A DNA stretch of 64,000 nt from Casuarius casuarius (lineage: Eukaryota; Chordata; Aves; Casuariiformes; Casuariidae): the NCBI GenBank assembly GCA_003342895.1, contig PTFA01000024.1:6632580-6696579 (forward strand), read 5' to 3'. The notes under the pieces are model-generated. The model was given only the letters and a program-made list of their open reading frames with translations. It did no database searches and had not been told where the DNA came from. Position 1 is the first letter of the stretch, and each line of letters starts with the position of its first letter. Of the stretch, positions 45,601 to 59,560 are shown piece after piece. A program made the translations under genes and the position numbers.

Positions 45601-48600
45601 GTAGGGGATGTGGCAGAAATCACAGCAGAGAGACAGATTCACAAAAGAACAGCTGTCAGGCTGTTTTTCCAATTGCTTCAGGGATTGCTTTGTGTAGAGA
45701 GAGCAGGGTGATTAAAATTGAATGTAGATGGCCTGGATCATCCTTCCCACCTGAAATGGCAACCACTTGGAAAGTAGATGTAGGAGCTGCAGAGTTAGAG
45801 GTCTAGCTAGGAAATGGTTATTTTCTTTAATGCTTTTTGTTTTTCTGCTAGGTTGTTTTGTCGGAAGATTTTGGAAAATTCCTTTGGGTGGTGCGAGAAT
45901 AATATTAATGGGGAGGGCAGCACAAAGATCATGGCCAACACAGGGTCTGCAGTCTTGGAGCACTGCTGAGAAGCTGTTGCAAAAAAAATGTAACACATTT
46001 GTACTCTCCTTACATCCTGGCGTATTCTGGAACAGGCACAAGTCTGTTGTCAGTGATAGCCTGGGAAATGGTTCTAAGGTCTGTAATCACTTGTACTTGC
46101 AGCTGATCCCAGACTGTTAAAAATTATGTTCATACAATCAGGGAAGAGAAATGATCGATGCAATTAGTCCCCACTTAATTGCTCCTCAGGCACTGTACTG
46201 AGCTTTGCTCCAGCTGGCTGTCGCATTCTCGTTTTGAGTGTATTATTTTAATTGCATTATTTTTAGAGCCTTCAAGTCTATAAAGGGCTATGGATGTTGG
46301 ATCAGGGCCAGCTCTGACTGCAGTTCTACAGGGGTTGGCCACAAAGAGCTTCTTGAGATGGTGGAATGAATGGCATGTAGATCTGATGAGCTCCAAGACT
46401 GTTCTGGGCCATATGCGTTCCCCTGTGCTGTAGGGCAGCCAGCTCATGAATGGTGCTCATGTGCAGTTTACCTGTACACCTAAAGGAGTCCATGGCTGTG
46501 CAAAGGAGTATGAAATCATTTCAGGAGTTAGCTTTAGCATGCCATAGGCAGGCAAAAGATAGCAGAGCCCCTACGCCAGGTTTTGTTTCAGCTGTAGTGC
46601 TGCTTCCTCTTCCAAGATACATCAGCAGAACCACATCTCTGCACTATGCATGATATCTTCATTACTGCTGTTCCAGCTACTCCATTGTCTACTGTTTCCT
46701 GTGCAAATTCCATCCTGTCGTTGCTAGTAATATTCTTTCCACCACTGCTTCTCTCTGCATCACTTGTCATAATGAAATCATCTAATCTTCTGAAGGAAAG
46801 ATAAGAGCTATTAAGTTTAATAGCATTCCATCACTGAAAACGATAGTCCCTGTGGCAGGGAGATCTGGTGAAGAGGAGAAGACAGGTGCAGATGTGCCTT
46901 TATTTCTGTCATGACAAAGGAGGTGGCAGAAGCAGGAGCAAAGGATTATCTATAATGAAGTCAGTGTCTTTGCTACTTCCCCTACTATCATCACTATTCG
47001 GAAACAAGCAAAGGAATCCAGACAGAACGTATTAACTTGGAGGCACTGATGGGATCTCGTTGGGGGGATATATACTGCCACTGCAGAACTACCAGCTGCT
47101 ATTACCATTTCAAGGGAAGAGGTGGAGATTGGACCCAAGAGAGGACCAGCATCAGGATGAAGAACAACTTGGAGTTAGCCAACTTACAGCAATTTACCTC
47201 CAGGTACAGAAACCAAAACTGCTGGTTTTGCATACTTTGCATACAAACCATAGTGATCCCAAATGACACCTCATGGCTCTGATGCAAAATATCAGTGTTT
47301 CAGAAGCATATGTCAGTTAGGCAGAGTAGCATGGCCATCCTTGTGCAGAGCTGGCAGAGACATCGTGAATTCTTCAAAACCTAGTATCTTCTTTCCTGTC
47401 AGTGTCTCAGTTCCTAAACAAGGAAGCTCTAGAAACAAAGTAACAGTAATTTGCGTGGCAGTGATGGCATAGCATCGGAGTGCTGGCAAGGCAGCCTGTC
47501 CACCATTTTGGGTTTTGTCACCTGACCTAGACTGGCGATAATGCACAGAGATGTAAGTTTTTGAGCTTCACCTAGGAACACGGGCCCAAGGAACCTCCAG
47601 AAAGGCCTGATGCTCTCTCCCTTTTACATGCACTCAGTTTTGGAAGCCTGTGTTCCCTAAAGGTTACCTTGATCTGGTGCTCAGGGAGATTGTGACTATA
47701 GGGAAAGATCCATCCCTTATAGCTTTTAAATCAGGGTCTAGAAAATAACAAACTACAGTATTTTATTAGAATGTGGTTTTTTGTCTATGGGACAGGGCAT
47801 ATTTTTACATGTCTGCCTAGAACAGTCTAGAGGCCAGTGTCTCGCTATTGCTGCCGTGAGCAGATGATATTGCCATAGAGTGGTGGATGAACGTCCTCAA
47901 AAAAGTTCTTCCACTGTTCATTCTTCCAACCTTTATGCAGAGACTTGTAGGCAAAAGAGTTTAGTAAATACCAGAGGCTTTTTGACCCTAGATTAAATCT
48001 GACAATACAACAACCAGTTGATTGAATACAACAATGAACCATATTTCTGAGTTTTGCAAACATCCTGATTTTGTTTCTCTGATGTATAAATATCACCTGT
48101 TTGTCAGAATGGACACAGGGGTATGTTCTACCAGCAGGAGCAGAGTCACCGTGGAAGATGCTTCTCACTGGTGTTTTTGGTGCAGCAGAGTTTGAGCAGT
48201 TTTCTCATTTATGTAGTTGTTTTACAGATCATCCTGTTGAGTTCTTATGTATAGACAGATGTGTAAGTGTTAATGGTTTCAAGAAATCCCATATAATTGA
48301 GAAATTTAACAGACGCCCGTGCTGTGTGGTTGCTACCATCTGGTGGCTATCTTCATACACTGCATTTTTATTTCCTAATTGCTTATGTCTCTTCAAATAA
48401 GAGTGATGCAAAATCAGTGGATTTTATGGAAATACGCCTGTTGTGGGGTATCAATTGTTGTAAGTCTGTAGAAGAGGCAGAATGCCAAAAAAGCTATACC
48501 TAATCTGAACCTTCAGATTTACTGTGGTACCGATATTGTTAGAGTGCAAAAGCTGGAAATACTGTTGTCATTGCACATTCCTAAGGTATTGTATTCCTGC

Positions 48601-51600
48601 TGCCGTGTTGGCGGTGCAGAATCACCCTTCTCTCAGTTTCAGTGGCATCCTGTAAATACCATCTTTGGACTGCTGGTGGCAAAAGGAGATCTGACTGATG
48701 TAGCCAGTGAGTTAATTTTGGCAGCAGTTGCAGCACAAGTGTGGACAATTAGCTAGCAACCATGGTAGAAATGCTGTGCTTTGTCTTGGTGCTAAATCAC
48801 TTGTAAGGCTGTCATTCTCTATTAGCTCCCTGTTGTGACCCCTGAGATAGCAAATCAGGTTCATGAACAGGCACTTGTGCCTCGCAGGCACCAGTCCCAG
48901 CAAACACAGAATTGCCTTCACTTAACCGAATACCACGGTATGAAACTTGTGTTTTGAACTTCTGAAAAGCCAAGAGAAAATATTTTTTCTTCTGCCTTGC
49001 TACTATTCCTGTGTTCATAGATAGACTGCCTTCCTGGATAATCCTCAATTTCCCACCAGCATTTCCAGTTCTAGCAATTCCCTCTATCGCTGCTTCTCTT
49101 TCCTCCCTACACCAGCATACACAGTACACATATTGTGTATAAAGTAGCGCAGAGTTTATATAAAGAGGTGTAAATTGGCCTATACTGTCTAGAGACCAGT
49201 CCCCTGTACCAAGATGCATTGTCAGAGCAGTGTACTGTGGCTGACGGGTCGTTACACAGGCACTTTATTATACATTACCATATCCTGTTACATAACGCAA
49301 ACCCTGGCACAAAGCAATGATAAGTTGATCTTTACATTTTATAGCTTCCTCTAAGCTGAAATGAAGAATCTTAGCCAATACTGTGCTTAGCTACCATGTT
49401 AGTTATCACTGCCATTCCCTGCAGAATTGCTGCTCTGACAGTTCTAGAAAATACGGACCAAGATCACTGTTTCTAGGTGGACATTCAAGACCTGGGGAGA
49501 GCTTTTGTAACCTTTACCCGGCTTTGTGTATTTATACCAGACTAGCCATGTACTCTCCCTAGTAAATTAAGCCTCTCAGTGCCCTTATTAGGTGAAAAAA
49601 GCGTTACTGTTCTGACCTATTGAGGCATAGAGAGATCGACTTATATTTTCACTGTGCACAGCAGAGGTGAGGGTAGAACTTGCACTTCCTGAAATTCAGT
49701 CGAATAGCCGAAGTGTTGCAAAGAGCAGTCTGTACGTGAGGAAGGACAGGCTCAGCCTGTGACCTGTGTACGTGACTGTACATCTATATGTACAAGGTTG
49801 CGGCAAATGCTTGTACATTTGGCATGCTTTACTGCATATGCAGCTGGTATCACAGGAATCCATCCAGCAGTATAATATACACAGGAAAGTGTGTGTTGTA
49901 TTCCTCTTACTGCCTTGCACATATGGAAGCTAAAAATATTGAAAATCAGGGACTAATTTTGTAATGTTTTAATTTTGTAGTAGTGTTGTGTGCCTCCTCT
50001 TCCTCCACTTTTCATATGTTGTTTTAGAAAAGAATGAGTTAACTCTTGCTACATAGGTGTCTCAAATGAACTGTCAAGAGTGAATACAGCAATTGCGTGT
50101 GGGTATTGCTTTTTAAGGGAAAATGGCAGCAACCAGTATTGAAGAATAACATTAAAAAATGAACCCCCCGAAGTAACCTTCAGAGAAATTCTATGAATAA
50201 AAACCTGTTTCCCAGAGCAGGTCATGGAAGCTGCCCACATACCGAAGACAGAAGCAAGGTGGACAGGAAGTCGTCATGCAGTGAAGCTGACAGATAATCT
50301 GGCGAGGAAGCTGGACAGCTATCCAGCTCTCAAAGCCAACACATTCTTTGCCAGCTTCTTTTTACTGCTTTTCCAGAGGATTAATAGAAGTTGATTTTGT
50401 TCTGGAAAGATCAGCCTGCCTAACTGCAAGTATTACAGCTAGTCCACATTTACCATGAGGGTTATGTTACTGTATCAGAGCATATTGGGCTTTTTCTCTA
50501 AAGGAGGCTATGCAATTAAACAAGAGGGGTGATACTTGGAGGCAGACTCTCAAGAGCTGAAGAAGTATGACGCTGCCATTTGCAGAAGCTATGCCTGGGG
50601 CCAGCGTACGAGGTTACTCAGGAAGACTGTACAAAGGCTGGGACAGGAAAAGGCAAAGAAAACCCGTCGGTATTAATCGGTAATAATATGTCTGGGCTTT
50701 GATAATGCAAGACCACAGTTCAGTTTCAGCTGGCAGTTCTGAAAACCATTGTAGTGGCAAATTAACTGTTCTTTGCTTTCTAATTGTTGCTTTATTTGTG
50801 CATGCTTTGTTTTGTTTTTAACATGACAGAATTATTACCTAAATAGAAGGTTTTTCTCTGTGCAAACCCAGAGACTGGAAACCAGATGAAATACTCAGAA
50901 GGTTTTCTTTTAAAATGAAAGTAGAAAACACTACCTGGTACTAATTCTTGTAGCACATAATTACTCTCATTTCCAATTAGCAACTGAATTCCAGCTCAGT
51001 ACAAAGCACTGCACATAAATCCAGTGTCTAATGAGTGAGAGAATTAAAAACACCAGAATATGTATGCTACTTGAACTAAATAGTGAATAGTAATTCCATT
51101 TTCACGGTATTAATACCAGAAAATTCTCACTTCATAACTGATTTTCAAAGCTTTCATTATGTAGGTTAATTGGTTTGGGAAAGGGTTAAGTTTTACTGAG
51201 GGCTTCAGCCTGCACCCATTTCAGTTGAAGATTTGTTGGGTATGTTTTCAAGGCCAAATGAGATCATTAAGATGTGTTTTCTGTAACATGCAGGCCATAG
51301 GATCACATCAAGTGGCTGGACAGCCGTAAGTTTCTTTGGTATAAAATCAGACCCTAAATGTACACTTAGGTCAGTGTGCATTTACATATTGTGCAGAAGA
51401 GAAGAGAAGATATAAATTCATATTCCTTTTTGCCTACTATTTCGAAATGTGCAAATGTGGTCTTTTCTACCTTGTAAGATGCTCAGCACCTCTGAGGTGT
51501 GTACCTTGGATTTTACATGCCCTCCCTTCTGAGGCAGGGAGGAGGGAGACAGGAGGCAGGGGAGATTGTCTATCTCCCAGCAGCTGCCTTCAGCATCTCT

Positions 51601-54600
51601 GCCCTCTCTGGTGTTGGTGTATGACCATGACTTACTAACATGAAAAAAAAATGATACCACACTTATGCCATACATATTCCACCCACGTTGTGCCTTCATG
51701 TTTTTTGTAATTTTGTAAAACTTCTGGCTCTTAGAGTACAAAACTTCATTTTTTCAGTTTAGAGATCAGATGCTCGGGAAAATCACACCCTCAGAGGTGG
51801 GATCCTCAAACTTTACAGTGCGTGATGTTGCATGGTAGGTGTTGTCAAGAGTAAAGAGACATGTCTGGCAATTTAAGTTAATGGAATATGGGAAAAATGG
51901 AATGTGTTACATCTTGAACTTCATTGGATGCCCTGGGGACTTACACTCCTGTTGCTTGATATCTTTAGGACTAATAGTATGGTAAAGCAGTTGACCCTAC
52001 TCCCACCAATGTGTGGTTAATGTCTTCCTTCAGTAGTTTGAATTTTTATGCCTTTGCTGGTTGATAGTGACTTTCTGACAGTGCTTTGGTTATAGGTCTC
52101 CAGAGCGTGATCTCATGACTGGTTTTCCTGTTCTACCATAGTGTTTTCAGTAACTTTAAGGAAGCAGAACAACATACTAGATTTTTCTGATTTGATTATT
52201 GGTTTTAGTGAAAAGCTAATGAGACTTGGATTGTTTTAGCTTGTCATTTGGGAGGAAAAAGCATATTAGAGAAAATGGTTCAAGATAATCTATTTCTCTG
52301 CAAAATTTTGAGGATTGCTCCCTATCTCATATGATACAAAGGGTAAAAGAATATACAAACATCAAAAGATCTATTGAAAATAGATCCTTAAGGATGAAGC
52401 AGAAAAGAGACTGGGATATAGGTCTAACTTCTTCAGATTTCCTTAGCAGGACCTATTTCAGTTACTAATAGAGGATGGTAGGCTTTTCAGGTAAGATACA
52501 CATGCATGTAGACTGATCTGCTGATTCCCTTATTCTCAATTTGCTTTGGAGAGGAAGAAGTGAAGGGCACAGCAAGGAGTCTGTCAGGATCAAAAAGCAT
52601 AATCAGCACCTTTAGCACAGTGAAGCACTGTTTATTTAAGCTTGATCCTTTAAGATCTTTTTTCCCTTTGATCCTGAAAAGACGTTCTGACTACAACAGA
52701 CACAAAATGAAATTGCGGCCTTGGTTAAGTAAGTGACTGAAGTTCTTTGGGCTTCAGAAGGGACAGGATTTTACTGATGGAAAGGTGGGCCCAACTAAAA
52801 ACATATTTCAGTAGCTTCAGTTAAATCCCAGCTGAGGTGTAGAATGCAAACACAAGATCTACTTCAACTGAATTTCTCATAAATTTGTTTTCTCTATGCC
52901 TTAATCCTTTTTTAGTTTTTTTTTTCGGGGGAGGGGGGGAGAGGGATGAAGGAGAGGGCAGGGGAAGGACTGTGCCTAAAATGAAAATGAATTCAGCCTG
53001 GACAGCCAGAACAAATCTATCATTACAATGTTATTTTGTGTGACCAAAAAGGTGAGTTAAAAATAATGTCCGAAATCTAGCTTCATCTAGGCCAGAATTT
53101 GCAGTTACACTTAGAGTTTTTCAGCACGTAGGAATCACTGCAATTGTCAAACACTGCCTTTTCTCATCAACTCTTGTGGATCATCTTAAGGATATTATAT
53201 ATATTCTTTATATAAATCCTTTATGTGTGTGTGTATATACATATATATATAAAAGGATATTATTAAAATATATATATATAAAAGTGAAAAGCAAATACCA
53301 AAACTCGCTCTACACTAATGGTACATCATTTCCCTGGCTATGAGGTGGATACTCATTTTCAAACCTAAGATTTTAAATTATTTGCCTTCAGTCTGCCTGG
53401 AAACCAATGGCAAGGACAGGATTAGTATGAAAGTTCTTAGAAGCTGATCTCTCCCTGCTAGACCAATGCTGTCTTACCTGATCAAAGCTGCTGAAAGAAA
53501 ACTCACTTTTTAAAAAAAAGATGAAGGAAGCAGTCTTTCTGTGTTATTGGAGAGGTGACAGGAGAGATGTGGCTCACATTGAACTGAATCTGTGGGAGTG
53601 TATGTATTCAAAGATGAATGCTTTAGCATTCATGGGGAAATTTGTTTACAGAAGTTACATATTACCTGTGCATATGCTCAAATGATCGTAATGAAGGTTA
53701 GGGAAAAAAAAAAGTTATGAGTTATGAGTGAATAACCTCCTCAGGATTGAGGTTATTAAACTGCTAGTTGTGCAAGGGACACTAAGAAGTCTTTTTCTCT
53801 CCTGTCTGCAAGGAAGGATAATTTAACAATATAAACTTCTTCACACGTAGGCAGAGGTACGGAATTTGAAGTAAAGGCTACATCCATGTCTCTCATGCAC
53901 ATTTATAGACAACACAGATCAAAGAAGAGATGAGCTGCTTTTGTGGTCAACAGATTTTATGATTATGGTTACAATTCATTTTATAGGCATCAGGGAACTC
54001 AGAATACATGTAAGATTGCATACATACCATGGAAAAGAAAACACTTTCTATGTTTGAGATGTATTCTACGTCCAAGCCACTGAGGTACTATATCCTGTTA
54101 AAATTTCCTGAAGGGCTGGACCCATCCAAGAACTATGCCCTTTATACGCGTAGTTCTTAAAAATGCTCTTTTTCCCATGTGTTAGAAACATAAATAATTT
54201 GCAGCTTTCTGCTTAATTATGTTAATAAGATAAGGACAATGCAAAATTAGAAAGGATATTTTCTAAAATAGGAAAGAGAAAGAGGTCCTTTTTTCTGCAT
54301 TAATTTTGTTTGGCAATGGAAATGTCAGGAATGCTGCATGAAGCACAGACGCACAACACTGGCTTGGTAATATTTAAAACAGTAGACTGGACATGTCAAG
54401 CAGTTATATGTCAGTTACTCCCTGGAGACATAGTGCTTCTACACTTCAGAACAATTTTTTCACATGGATTAACTCTTCTGATCTATTTGTCCAGGGGTTT
54501 CAGAAAGACTAGATGTACTCTTTCCACAACACCAGCTGCAAAGTACTTTGCACCTCAGGTATTTTGGGGGAGACATTTTAACATCTATCAGAACCTACTG

Positions 54601-56950
54601 CTTGTGGTAGAGTTCCCATGCAGAGTCCCAGCAACATGACAAAGACTTATTTAATAAAAGCTTGTGTTGAATACTGTTATCTTTCACATGGTAACTCTTA
54701 GTGTTTAAAGAATGTGCACTACAGTCAGTTTTAATGTTTCCAACAAAGATAAAAATATTTTTTCTTTTACAGTTGTTTTGTTGACTCTTTCCCATGTGAA
54801 CACATCCTGGTTCCCTGACTATGCCAGCTACCAGTAACTGGTATTTTACAGATTTGGGTACTTCTAATCCCTCTTTCTCAATACATGTCAAATTTTCTTT
54901 CTTCAGCCATAATCAGTAGTTTTGATTTTCACAAATATCTGTTGAATGTACAGATTATGCAGGTGATCCACTTCCATCAACCCTCTGTAAATTACATTAC
55001 TTCTAGACCCTGCTCTTCAGATGCGGTATTTTGGCAGCAGTAAGTGCCTAACACACAGCTCTAGCGTACAGTGGTCTCAAGTACAAACTTGGCTTCATTC
55101 TCAACCCCAGCCCTGTCCCTGATTGAGGGTCCCGCTGTCTCGTGAAGCCCATACAAACAACCCATTATTAAATGTATCACTTCTAGTACTGGGTGTAATG
55201 GCTCTTGCTGAGATACTTAACATTATTGTGGTTTAACGCATTAGAAGTGCATTCTTACTGGCTCCAAAGAAGTGTTAGGATATAGGTCTTAAAGATCACG
55301 GCATTGCTGTGCATGTGTAACAGGAGCTCATGTCGAGTTGTCTGGCTGCTGTATTCCATCCATTTTGCTCTTCTGAACAAAAACGTGTGGTTTTCTTTCA
55401 AGAATTCTTTGCTTTACCACATTCACATTGAAAGACAAAACCAAACTGTATTTAAAGACAAACTCACAAAAATTCTGTGTTTTTTTGTGGTCTCTGTTAA
55501 AATACATGACTATTCATTTTTTAAATAAAAATAAACTTTAATGTTGCATGTTCTACTAATGTTTGTACAAGGTGGGCTTTCATTATAGTTTAAAGAATTT
55601 TAAGGAAAGTAATGATGGCTATGAAGCATAAATAGAGCAGTTTTTTACATAGGAACAATTTTCTGCAGTGTCTGAGCTTTTCACAAATTCTTCTACGTAT
55701 CAGTTACTGATATTTTCTGAAACACTGGTAAGGACTACAGATAAATATTTTGAACTAGTCTTATCACTATTAGTGTGTTTAAATGTTCTTAGAATCGTTT
55801 GTCACAAACTGCATAGTGTTGTGTTTTTCAACGCTGGTAAGTTAATTTCTTCTTGGATCCATATAGCAGACAGTGATGGACTTAATCCATCCTCGCTAAA
55901 GATAGGTTTTATAGTCAGTAGGGTTTTCAGTCTTATAAGGTATTTCTGTATCTAAATGACTTTTTTTTTTTTGCTTTTTTTCCTCTGATCTTTTGGGCAG
56001 AGCTCCTGCTCCTCAACACAGTCTCCTAAGACTGCAAAAATAATGGGGTTATGTCTCCAGGATTTTTAACTGTCTGTAAGCCAGCAGGGCAAAATTAGTT
56101 AATCAGTGATCACAGCTGCAGACAGTCCATGAAAACTCCTGTTTTCTGCTTGCACAATGAATTCCTAATGAATAGTTTTACTAGCTTTTATTTTTAACAT
56201 CATCTTGCCTTAATGACAAAGATGAATGAGCCATTTTCTGACTCACTGTTTTTATGAATCTCACAAGCAGTCCAGTTCCCTAACTGTTGGAAACCCTGTT
56301 TTTAGTCATAATATAACTCTAGATATGCTGGGCTGCTGAAAAAGGACCCATTTTTCCTTAAAAAAAGAAGAAAGTGCCCACTCAGGAAATTACATATCTG
56401 CCTAACTGGATGAGAAAAAGAATGTAACCCAACATGGTTTAAACTTGTAACCAAAGTCCTGTTTCTGATTTAGACAAAGCTGTTGTATGTATTGTTAAAA
56501 AAGGAAATCTCTTCTCTGGTGAATGCTAGAGTGCGGGTTTTATACTGACCAAATTTAAAATGGGTTTTGAGTAAGAAATGGCAGAAAGGTTTAAATTCAG
56601 CCTAATCTTTCCTGAAACCTGACATACATGAAAGGTCACTTTTGTCAAGTCTGCCCCCTTTGTTCAATTAGAAATTTCAGTTTACTTATTAAATCTAGCA
56701 GATCGACTCCATCAAGGATATCTCATCTCAAAATAATTGCTTCTGCCAGCGGTGCTTAGATTGCGTTGCATATTGCATAGCCTTCATTTCATAGCCTTCT
56801 GTTTCATTTGCATGGCATTACAGCAGTTTTTATACTCTGCTTTCCCTCTGTTTACATCCCACTTGCAAAAGCTAACGCACAGAAACAGTATTCGCAACTA
56901 GAAGGTGCAAAGCGTTCGGCTGGGTCAGTAGCAACGGAAGAAACGTAGCT
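42664..56950. other. Gene-free region between C9orf153-like gene and GOLM1
   Basis: About 14 kb with no frame longer than 135 codons, no recognisable protein homology and no named repeat. It holds an A+T-rich simple-repeat patch (53188-53284), a purine/G run near 52927-52970 and a POU octamer ATTTGCAT (56806-56813) close to the GOLM1 CpG island. It may contain GOLM1 regulatory DNA. Confidence 0.6.
53188..53284. repeat. TA/TG-rich simple repeat with short direct repeat
   Basis: Alternating TA and TG runs, with the 11-mer AAGGATATTAT repeated at 53188-53198 and 53253-53263. Confidence 0.85.
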
Positions 56951-56979
56951 GCCTCATGTTTTTTACTCCGACATTGCTG

Positions 56980-57400
56980 AGCTAAGAGGAGCTCCCTCCG
57001 GCCGTCACCACAGACGCACCGCGGAGTCTTGCCCAGCTGTGGTTCTCCTCCGATGCCGGGCGCTCTGCTTTTCCTCCCGGGGCTCCCGGCGGCTGCGAGG
57101 CGCGCGGTGACGCCGGCCAGGAGGCGCGGAGGCGCCGCCGCCGCGCGCAGGCGGGAGCCCCCGCTGCGGAGGTAGGAGCCCGCGGGCACCGGGGCGGCGC
57201 GCTCCGCCGGCCGCCGCCGCCCCCTGCCCGCCCCGCTGCCGGGAGGCGCCGCCCGGGCGCAGCGAGGTGGGCGGCGGCGGCGCGGGGCCCTGCGCGGTCT
57301 GCGCGGGCGGCGGCCGTGCGCCCCTTTCCCCTGCGGGGCGTCGCTCGCAGGGTCCTGGGGAATAACCCCGTGTTCACGGCCCCGTGCGCGGGAGATGCCG
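56980..57400 (+). promoter_or_regulatory. GOLM1: CpG island, probable GOLM1 promoter and noncoding exon 1
   Basis: Extremely G+C- and CpG-rich, about 5 kb upstream of the first GOLM1 coding exon. GOLM1 has a noncoding first exon in mammals (family knowledge). Possible plus-strand donors are GAG|GTAGGA at 57171-57172 and GAG|GTGGGC near 57266, but I cannot choose between them. Open frames on the minus strand (56872-57377) follow from base composition. Confidence 0.65.
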
Positions 57401-59384
57401 CTTGCTCTGCATGTATTAGATTTCCCGGAGAACCCGAAGATGGGGATGTTTGTTCAGGTCTTTAATTAACCTTCATCTTGGAACAAATCTTTCTGAATGG
57501 CCCCTCATCTTATGCCTTGGCAGCGCTTCGCTCAGGAAGAGGTATTTATAACGCTGATTTTTTTTTTCTCCTAAGGGGAGGGCGTTTCCAGTAAGATAAT
57601 ACACAGGGTGTTACTGGGGCGGAGAAACGGCAGCGATTTTGTGGTTTTTTTTCCCCCTCACTGCCTATCTAAACCTACTCTGCTCCTTTTCCTAATCTTG
57701 TTTTTCAAGATTATGTGCGGGTACTCTTAATCGTGACGCGAACAGGATGATTCATATAGCGCAGAGAAAATACCTCACACAAACTGTTCTCTTAAAGATG
57801 ACTTTAACTCGGACTGCTCACTGAGATCACTCTCAGGTATAGTTTTTTGTCTAATTTTGTTTTCATACACAACTTTTTTCAGGTAGCAGCAGCGCTATCT
57901 GCAAGTACAGCTAGGGAGCATGTTTCAGAGCTCTTATGTGTGGGTAATTTAGAAGAGTGTTTTGTCAAGCTACCTTCGGTTATATAGTTTCTTTCATCAG
58001 CATAAACACCTACCTTCAATACCTCTGGGATTTTAACTACAAACCTTGTGGGGTTTAAGTGCGTTTAAGTTTAATATGACATGTAAACTATTGTTTACAT
58101 TCTTTAGAATTCGTTAAATAAGATGTGGCATATTGTGGGTGATCAGTGAGTTTTATTAGCGCCTTGTAAAGCAGGCAGTTAAAAGGAGAAACCTGATAGG
58201 GAAAATACTTAGTGGAGTGAGGTAACAATTACTCTCTCCCAACAGAGATACACTTTTTCAGTATTTTCATACTTTTACGATCTGGTATTTATGTTTTAAG
58301 ATCCACTAGAACAGGAAGACTTAAGATTGGAATTGAGAAGTATCAAATGATGCTTTTTTTTCTGAGAATGATGAAAATGCAGTTGCTGAACCTGTTGGGC
58401 TGTAAATGCCGCTCCTTCTCTTCCTGTTCCTGTGAAAAGAGCAACTTGATAATTTAAACAAATAGTGACTCAATGACATCCTGCAGCATCTGTGTTTAAA
58501 TGTTTCAAACTGGCAACGATTCAGAGGAAAAAAACGCTTGTCCAAAGTACTGAACTTTGGAAAGTGGCTGTTGCTGGATGCTTCAGGGAAGCGTTTTATC
58601 TTTCAGCCTGCAGTTTGTGGATTCCTGTAAAAGATGACTAGGAGGAGAGAGCCTGTTACCAGCAGCCTTGAAATCTCCACTGGAAAACATTTATTCAACC
58701 TCTTTGACTTGTAAATTCCAGGAAAGAAGTCACTGAACAACTAAAAAAAATCCCCCAAACACTCTTGCTCTAGAAAAAGACAGCAAATTCGAGTGCCACA
58801 TTTTATGATGGTGTATTAGACGTTTTCTGATCCCTGTTGGTAGTCAGCATACCCTTGAAATCATGAAGGTTGTTATTGGCTGTAACTACTTTGAGGCAGC
58901 GTAATTATGAATGCTCATACTTGTCATTAACATCTAGCCATGAGGGAAAGTGAGCAATTACATTTGTTTTTCAGTGGCTTTCCTGTTAACTGTATATGAA
59001 ACTAGAAATAAAATTTTATGTCTGACTCATTTTATCACCTCTCTTCTCTTCCCCCCAACCTTTTTCTGGAAGAGTGGTTGCACAAACACTTGGTATCTGA
59101 TTGACTTAAAAAATATATATGTATTTTTTTTTAAATCAAACCCGACTTCTGACACTCTTAGTCTTACTGGTCATGGCTAGGTATAGGCTACGGGTGTGGG
59201 TATGCCACTGAAATGACAGCCACGGGTCTTGACGGACCAGAACACCTGGTCCAGAAATTTTATTTTCCTCTGATCTCGTTTCATCCAGTAATCCATTATA
59301 TGATTTTCCCCAAAGCAGATAAACTGGCTCATTCAATAAGAAATTAGGATGTCAAGTCTGGGAGTCTTCGATGTTTTTCCTAGA

Positions 59385-59560
59385 TTACCGTGGCCGGGGG
59401 AGGGCCGAAGCGTTACCCAGGAGGCCTGCGGTGTCTCCGAGCGCTGGGTCTGTCCTGCTTGTTCCCGCTTGGCGAGTCTCCTGCGGGTGCGCAGAGCTGG
59501 GCCCTGCCGGCGGGGAGACTCGGCTTTCCCTGGAAACGCACAAAAAGTCCTGCTTCGTCT
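59385..59560. promoter_or_regulatory. Small CpG-rich patch
   Basis: A short stretch of raised G+C with repeated CpG inside A+T-rich DNA, 2 kb after the main island. No clear splice donor or gene was found. Confidence 0.4.

Noticed and set aside
42664..56950. Search for CRISPR, operon-like or mobile gene systems
   Set aside because: This is vertebrate DNA; I found no spaced repeat arrays, no integrase-like or phage-like frames and no retroviral coding remnants.
56872..57377. Minus-strand ORFs of 105 and 131 codons
   Set aside because: Low-complexity Ala/Arg/Pro translation of the GOLM1 CpG island.
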